From Ananas comosus (lineage: Eukaryota > Streptophyta > Magnoliopsida > Poales > Bromeliaceae), in contig NC_033639.1 of NCBI RefSeq assembly GCF_001540865.1, positions 9,164,432-9,228,431 of the forward strand: a stretch of DNA of 64,000 nucleotides, in the 5' to 3' direction. Below, one piece after another: positions 59,371 to 64,000 of the stretch (positions are counted from its first letter, which is position 1; each line of letters begins with the position of its first letter). The position numbers and the translations under genes are program-made. The notes beneath the pieces are model-generated. The model made no database searches. It worked only from the letters and a program-made list of their open reading frames with translations, and was not told where the DNA came from.

Positions 59371-59600
59371 AGTCCTGCTGCTATGCTATCGATAGCACCA
59401 AGCACTTAATGCTATTAAGTTTTCAGCCGTTAGATTAACCCATTTGATTATTTTTACCTGTTAGATTATACTATTCAACCAACCACCCACTCACCCCTAA
59501 GAAGACCCACATCATCCTAACCGCACATCTTTTAATCCAATGGTGAAAAACTTAATAGCACTAAGTTATTGGTGCTATTAATAGTATTCTAGCCTAGTTC
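59371..59600. mobile_element. MITE E of the CTACTATGCTAT family
   Basis: The left end (CTGCTATGCTATCGATAGCA, then CCAAGCACTTAATGC) is imperfectly inverted at the right end (ATTGGTGCTATTAATAGTAT, then TCTAGCC). The interior matches MITE B (CATCCTAACCGCACAT, TAATCCAATGG). Confidence 0.7.
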
Positions 59601-60605
59601 ATAAATATTTGCATAACTTCATATTTCTTCAAAACAAAAACTTTACAAGCCAGAACATTCAAAATATATGAAAAAAATAAAATTATAATTTTTTTTACTT
59701 ACCTAATAAGCATATCTTCAATTTGCTATTTTTTTACCTTTTCTCTTAAGATCAAAATGATCAAAGCAGAAATAAAAAAAAAAAAATAAAAGAAAAAATA
59801 AGAAAAAATATTATGAAAAAAAAGGAGGAAAAAATAGAAGAAAAAAAAAAGACGAAGAAATAGCAAGAAGAAAAAAAAAAGATTAAAAGAGCGACGTGAA
59901 AAGAAAAAAAAAACATAGAAGAGAATAAGAGAGGGATGTGCGTGGGCAACAAAAAAAACAAAAAAAAAAAAAAAAAAAAGGAAAAAAAAAGGGTTGCCAC
60001 GATACCGTTTGGATATCGCCATGGCTTGGACGATACTCTTTGGATATTGCGCCACACAACATGGGAGGGTCCAAGAGAAATCCCTCTCGACCGTGCTCCT
60101 TAATTGGTGCTCCTTAATTGGTGGTACGGTACGTATCGTCCCGTGCTGACCGGCATAGAGTGATACATTAAACCTTGGAGTAAACTTAGGTTCGGTGTGT
60201 TCTTTTGCATCATGCGATATCATCAGAATACCCTTACGATAGATAGATAACATTCGTACTCGATCCTCTCTGCAATAATTTGCTCACAATGACAAGCAAT
60301 TCACAAAGTTTGAAGTAGAAGAATACATATATGATACAATTATTAGGAAACCGACTACGTCATATTTGTACGTACTTTATTTTTGAACTAAACTCTGAGA
60401 CAAAACTCTGAAACTTTATGATCTGTAAATACTAAAAAAATGTAAAGAATTTGATTCCACAAACTGTCTACATTCTTTTACCGCAGAAACTGTTTTGATT
60501 ACTTACACAGGATTGAATATATATTTACTTCTACTCACAGGAGTAATATGTTAGAACATGAATTACTTACCAAGCACTTGAACGAGGGAATGTACAGTGA
60601 AAATC
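59601..60605. other. Purine-rich low-complexity DNA and 3' flank of the TBC gene
   Basis: 59776-59990 is almost only A and G with long A runs; frames through it are Phe/Lys-rich artefacts. 60000-60165 contains short imperfect repeats (ACGATACCGTTTGGATAT / ACGATACTCTTTGGATAT; GCTCCTTAATTGGTG twice) and GGTACGGTACG. This is probably transposon debris. The last few hundred bases should include the 3' UTR of the TBC gene. Confidence 0.45.
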
Positions 60606-63600
60606 TCAGGATCCAGAAAACAAGTTACCAATTTTTCGAAGTTCTTTTAGAGCAGCTATAGCTTCTTGCTCCTTGCCTCTGTTGCTCGCAGCGTTTGTTA
60701 GGTTATCCACCAAATCCAGGCCCAAGTCTTGCTCAAAAAACGACTCGATCACCTACCATTACAACAGTTAGATTATTACAAAGTTGCATTAAAAAGATAA
60801 AAGATAAGAGACCAAACGATAAAATATGCACCGATTGCACTCGCATCTAAACTATTGTTTGACCTTTCCTTGTTAATAAGGTTCAAAAATAGTAGAATAT
60901 GTGTTAGGCACAAGCCCTTCTTGCTGATTGTGTAATATGCTCGTAGTAGTGTTTGTTTGATGGTAATAATGATTATAGCTGCCAGCAAGGTGCATTCCAC
61001 GGTCCTGTGAATTTGCTTACGAAGACAAAGCATATAAACAAAATCTAAAGGCAAGATAAGTTATAGAGAAGGTTAGTATGTTCCAACCTTCGAGCTCTAT
61101 CGATATGCTGATGACATCCTTGAAGGAACTATGCGTACATATGCATGCACATATATTAATGCAGACTGACATACAATTCAGAGATGACAATTATGTTTGA
61201 GCAATGCCAGATAGGATCTCTAAAAAAGCCTCATATTAGAAGTTTAGAACTGAATGTACGAGTGTCTCGTATGAAGTATTTTTTACCTGGATATTAGCAA
61301 GAATTGAGCGGCCAAGACACCTAAAGGTGTTCATCACCTCTCCATCTCCCGCTTCTGGATTCAAGCTAACTCCGCAGGAATGACAACGCTCACAAGAAGC
61401 CAAAATACTTAATATATCCTGAGAAATCACTTCATTCCCAGAAGAATTTTGGGGCTTAAAATCCTTTTCTTTATTAAACGCTTTACGTGTTTCGGCATCA
61501 ATACTACTGCTTCCTAGCTCCTCCACATGACGAAATTCATCAATATAATTAGCAATAAATGGTGAAGCATCACTTCGTCTACAACTCACAACGTCATGAT
61601 TAATCTCTTCTTCATCGGCACAATTGATTCCTTCTTCTGAACCTGAGGGAGTAAAACCACTTGCTCTCGGCATGTCAGAGTTTTCATCAGCGTGATTTCT
61701 ACCATCCAAAATTATGCGTCTAAGAGTAGACCAATGATCCTTTTTCTTGCTCGCAACTGTTTTATCAGCATCAGATTCTGCTTGAGGAGAGAGTAATCTC
61801 TTGTTGAACAGACCTTTTCTCGTCTTACTAATAATGGAACCACCACGAGTAATCTTAGATAGAACTTCTGTATCATAAATCACCTTCCACTTCTCTTCCC
61901 AGTAGTCTGATGAAGTCTTGGGGTGATCCAAAGCAATCATCCCATCACCTTTTACATAATTCCTGAAGGTCCTCTGTTGGCAAGAAGAAAAGTTTATATC
62001 AAGAGCAAGACTTTGCAGTGATTTTGCCTTCCCGATCAATTTCCTCACATTTATATCTTCCGGGAAGTTCACCAATCTCTGAAGACAGGTAGTCGCATGC
62101 TCACTAGCCAATAGTGATGATCTTAGGTGAAGCAGCATTGATATAGCCATTGATATAATGAATGCTCCGCGAGGAGAAGATAATACCTTATAATCCCCTC
62201 TGTTCTCTTTATCCGTGTTGAATGTACTATTCGGATAATAGAAGATCTCATCCCAAACAGCCAAGAGATTTTCGAGTGAAAATTCACGCCCAAATAAAAC
62301 TCGAAGCCACCGTAGAGAAAAGTATTGAGGTTCTACCCCCAATTCAGTGAGGTGGCTGTAAAGAGATAAATCAATGCTTGAGAGCAAATGATATATTGCC
62401 TCTGACGCTTCGAGCACTGGTGCTAGTCCTGTATTGGATTCCTTAGGAAGAGATACAGAGAAAAAATCGGCTATAGCAATTATACCACTTGCACCGTTCA
62501 TTAAACCATCAAACATGCAATAGGTGTCATGTTCGAGGAATTTCTCAGATATGACAATACCCAACTCGCCTTCCGCTCCATAAGCATCGTTCATCAAAAA
62601 TAGCTCCCTTGTATCAGGATCGAGCTCATCCAAACTGCTTATTTCGGAAGCATTCTGCCAAGAAGAGCCATTCTTGTTTGTCCTTACATTCGTTGGCTCC
62701 TCTGATTTGTAGTCAGAAATTATATCTCTTTCTGGAAAAGCTGAACTGTTATAATCGCCAATAAGGCGGTCTTCTTCGAGGCCGTGTGCTTGAGAGGAGT
62801 GCTGCACATCAACATGAAGTACATATAGCAGAGGAGCTAAAAGTTCATGCATTCCTGTAAGAAAGTAAAAATATGCACATGATAACAAATGTCAAATGCA
62901 TAAAATAGATAAATTTTATTGCTAGCCTGATTACTAGAATGAGTTTGATAACGAAAGAAGATTTAATAAAATATATATATAAGGCATCAAGACAATTTAA
63001 AAGTGCATAATATCATTCAAGATGATTTTTCTTTTGTAAAAAATAAGAAAAGCACTTGCCTTGCCTGTATCCGTACTCTGGGTGCTTAAGACACCACACC
63101 AATAGTATGCGACCTAGCATGGATTGGCATGCTGCTGTTTGGAAGTAGCTCCCTTCTTCAGGATAGAGCCGTGATAGATCTTGATTGAGCGTTTTCTCTA
63201 GTTCAGCATTCTGGAAAAAGCGGCCCCACATGCTGTCTACAGAGGTAGCATAAAGCAAAATATGCAATAACTTAAATAGGAATCATGAATTCTGGCCTTA
63301 AGAGAGTAGCTAATTTGGGCCCTCTTCACTCATAGATGTTAGGAAATGAAAATGCGGTTATATGTAATGAAAACATGTGCATCTATAAGAAGACAAATTT
63401 GCATCTTAAAAATCTTCCAGCATCCAGGATGGGAAGTATTAATAAGAATGCTGAGTAATATTGAAGAAAATGCTTTAACTATCAAACTGCAAATTAAGTT
63501 ACAATGTCGGTCGATATCACAAATCAGGTGATCATAATAACCCCGACCTTTAATTAGTCATATTAGCTAATCCCAACCGAGAAAACTTCAAATTCAAAAA

Positions 63601-63861
63601 AGTGTAGAAAACTGCAGAAGCTTATAATTACTTAGATCATCTGCTCGAAAGAAACACTAGAATGTGGATTCAAACAATTCTCAACCTATATTATATCCTT
63701 CAGAACTTCCATCCGAGAAAAGTTAATATTCTTCAGGAGCAAATAAGAAAAATATACCTGGATTTTGCGACAATGGATTTTCCACAATGGGATCAGGAGG
63801 CTTGCTTTCATCCTTCAAGAGATGTGGATCAATGAGAAGTTGACGCCTCAAACTAGCATAT
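60606..63861 (-). CDS. TBC1D5-like Rab GTPase-activating protein (5' end outside window)
   Basis: Four exons visible, read right to left: 63861-63758, 63236-63060, 62854-61287 and 60752-60606. The TBC catalytic pair is present: the arginine finger in LNQDLSRLYPE (IxxDxxR pattern) and the glutamine finger in YGYRQGMHELLAPLLYVLHVDVQ. These supply residues in trans for GTP hydrolysis by Rabs. The large exon adds the rest of the TBC domain (SLRWLRVLFGREFSLENLLAVWDEIFY) and a long Ser-, Asp- and Glu-rich tail ending KELRKIGNLFSGS. Plant relatives are TBC1D5-type GAPs, likely acting on endosomal Rab7-type GTPases (inferred). The exon at 63060 ends CAAG|GCAAGT, a GC donor, and joining it to the acceptor at 62855 restores YRQGMHELL exactly. 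The upstream N-terminal exons lie beyond the right edge. Confidence 0.9.
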
Positions 63862-64000
63862 CTATCAATAGAAACACAATAGAGAAGAAAAGAATAAAAA
63901 TATTGATCTCTTCAGATATTGCAATCTGAGAATATAGAATAATTTATGACTAAAGCAGGGAAGTATGATTCGCCAAATTCTCCAAATTCGTCATCAAAGT

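Noticed and set aside
59726..60253. Minus-strand frame rich in Phe
   Set aside because: It is produced by a purine-rich (A/G) low-complexity tract; no transmembrane protein signature beyond the homopolymer effect.

Overview
The window is plant nuclear DNA, most likely from a commelinid monocot such as pineapple or a relative. The genes are intron-rich. Introns and intergenic DNA are very AT-rich with long (CT)n, (GA)n and (TA)n runs, while several first exons are strongly GC-rich (B-box gene at 9.8 kb, ATP17-like gene at 31.8 kb, plant-specific gene at 43.3 kb, MED8 at 46.7 kb). The species is inferred from composition and protein resemblance only. I found no bacterial genes, CRISPR arrays, rRNA or tRNA genes.

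Layout. (+) 1.3-3.5 kb: ubiquitin-conjugating enzyme E2 22 (UBE2S type), six coding exons. 3.5-9.7 kb: repeat-rich DNA with two AT-rich minisatellites, a 737-bp direct duplication bounded by single N bases, and small terminal-inverted-repeat (TIR) elements. (+) 9.76-10.25 kb: single B-box zinc-finger gene without introns. 10.3-13 kb: repeats and a TIR element. (-) 13.0-14.9 kb: GT14 glucuronosyltransferase. (-) 18.2-20.8 kb: At1g16860-type two-pass membrane protein. (+) 26.3-28.1 kb: PHD-finger gene with an internal repeat array and an apparent premature stop. 30.6-31.7 kb: six-unit, about 190-bp tandem repeat. (-) 31.7-32.0 kb: ATP17/Fb15-type mitochondrial ATP synthase subunit. 33.1-34.25 kb: four small TIR elements embedded in (TA)n/(CT)n repeats. 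(+) 34.7-39.4 kb: AP180/CALM (ANTH) clathrin assembly protein, 15 exons. 40.1 kb: LINE-like fragment. (+) 43.2-44.7 kb: plant-specific unknown protein. (+) 46.7-52.9 kb: Mediator subunit MED8, 12 exons. (+) 54.0-54.2 kb: DPH3. 55.6-60 kb: MITEs, a perfect 97-bp inverted repeat and a 1.6-kb TIR element. (-) 60.6 kb to the right edge: TBC1D5-like Rab GAP, with its 5' end outside the window.

The genes are unrelated housekeeping or regulatory genes (ubiquitin chain extension, arabinogalactan glycosylation, ATP synthesis, endocytosis, transcription, diphthamide synthesis, Rab control). They do not form a pathway or cluster. I rebuilt gene models by joining exons at splice sites that keep frame and give family-typical protein. 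Total coding lengths for the complete models are multiples of three.

I did not find a clear new biological system. The points most worth checking are the repeat-built and probably truncated PHD gene, a GC-AG intron inside the TBC domain, a family of MITEs sitting in TA microsatellites, a TIR family shared by elements at 9.2 and 57.6 kb, and the fact that all four ambiguous bases (N) lie exactly at edges of duplicated, inverted or truncated structures, which suggests assembly joins.
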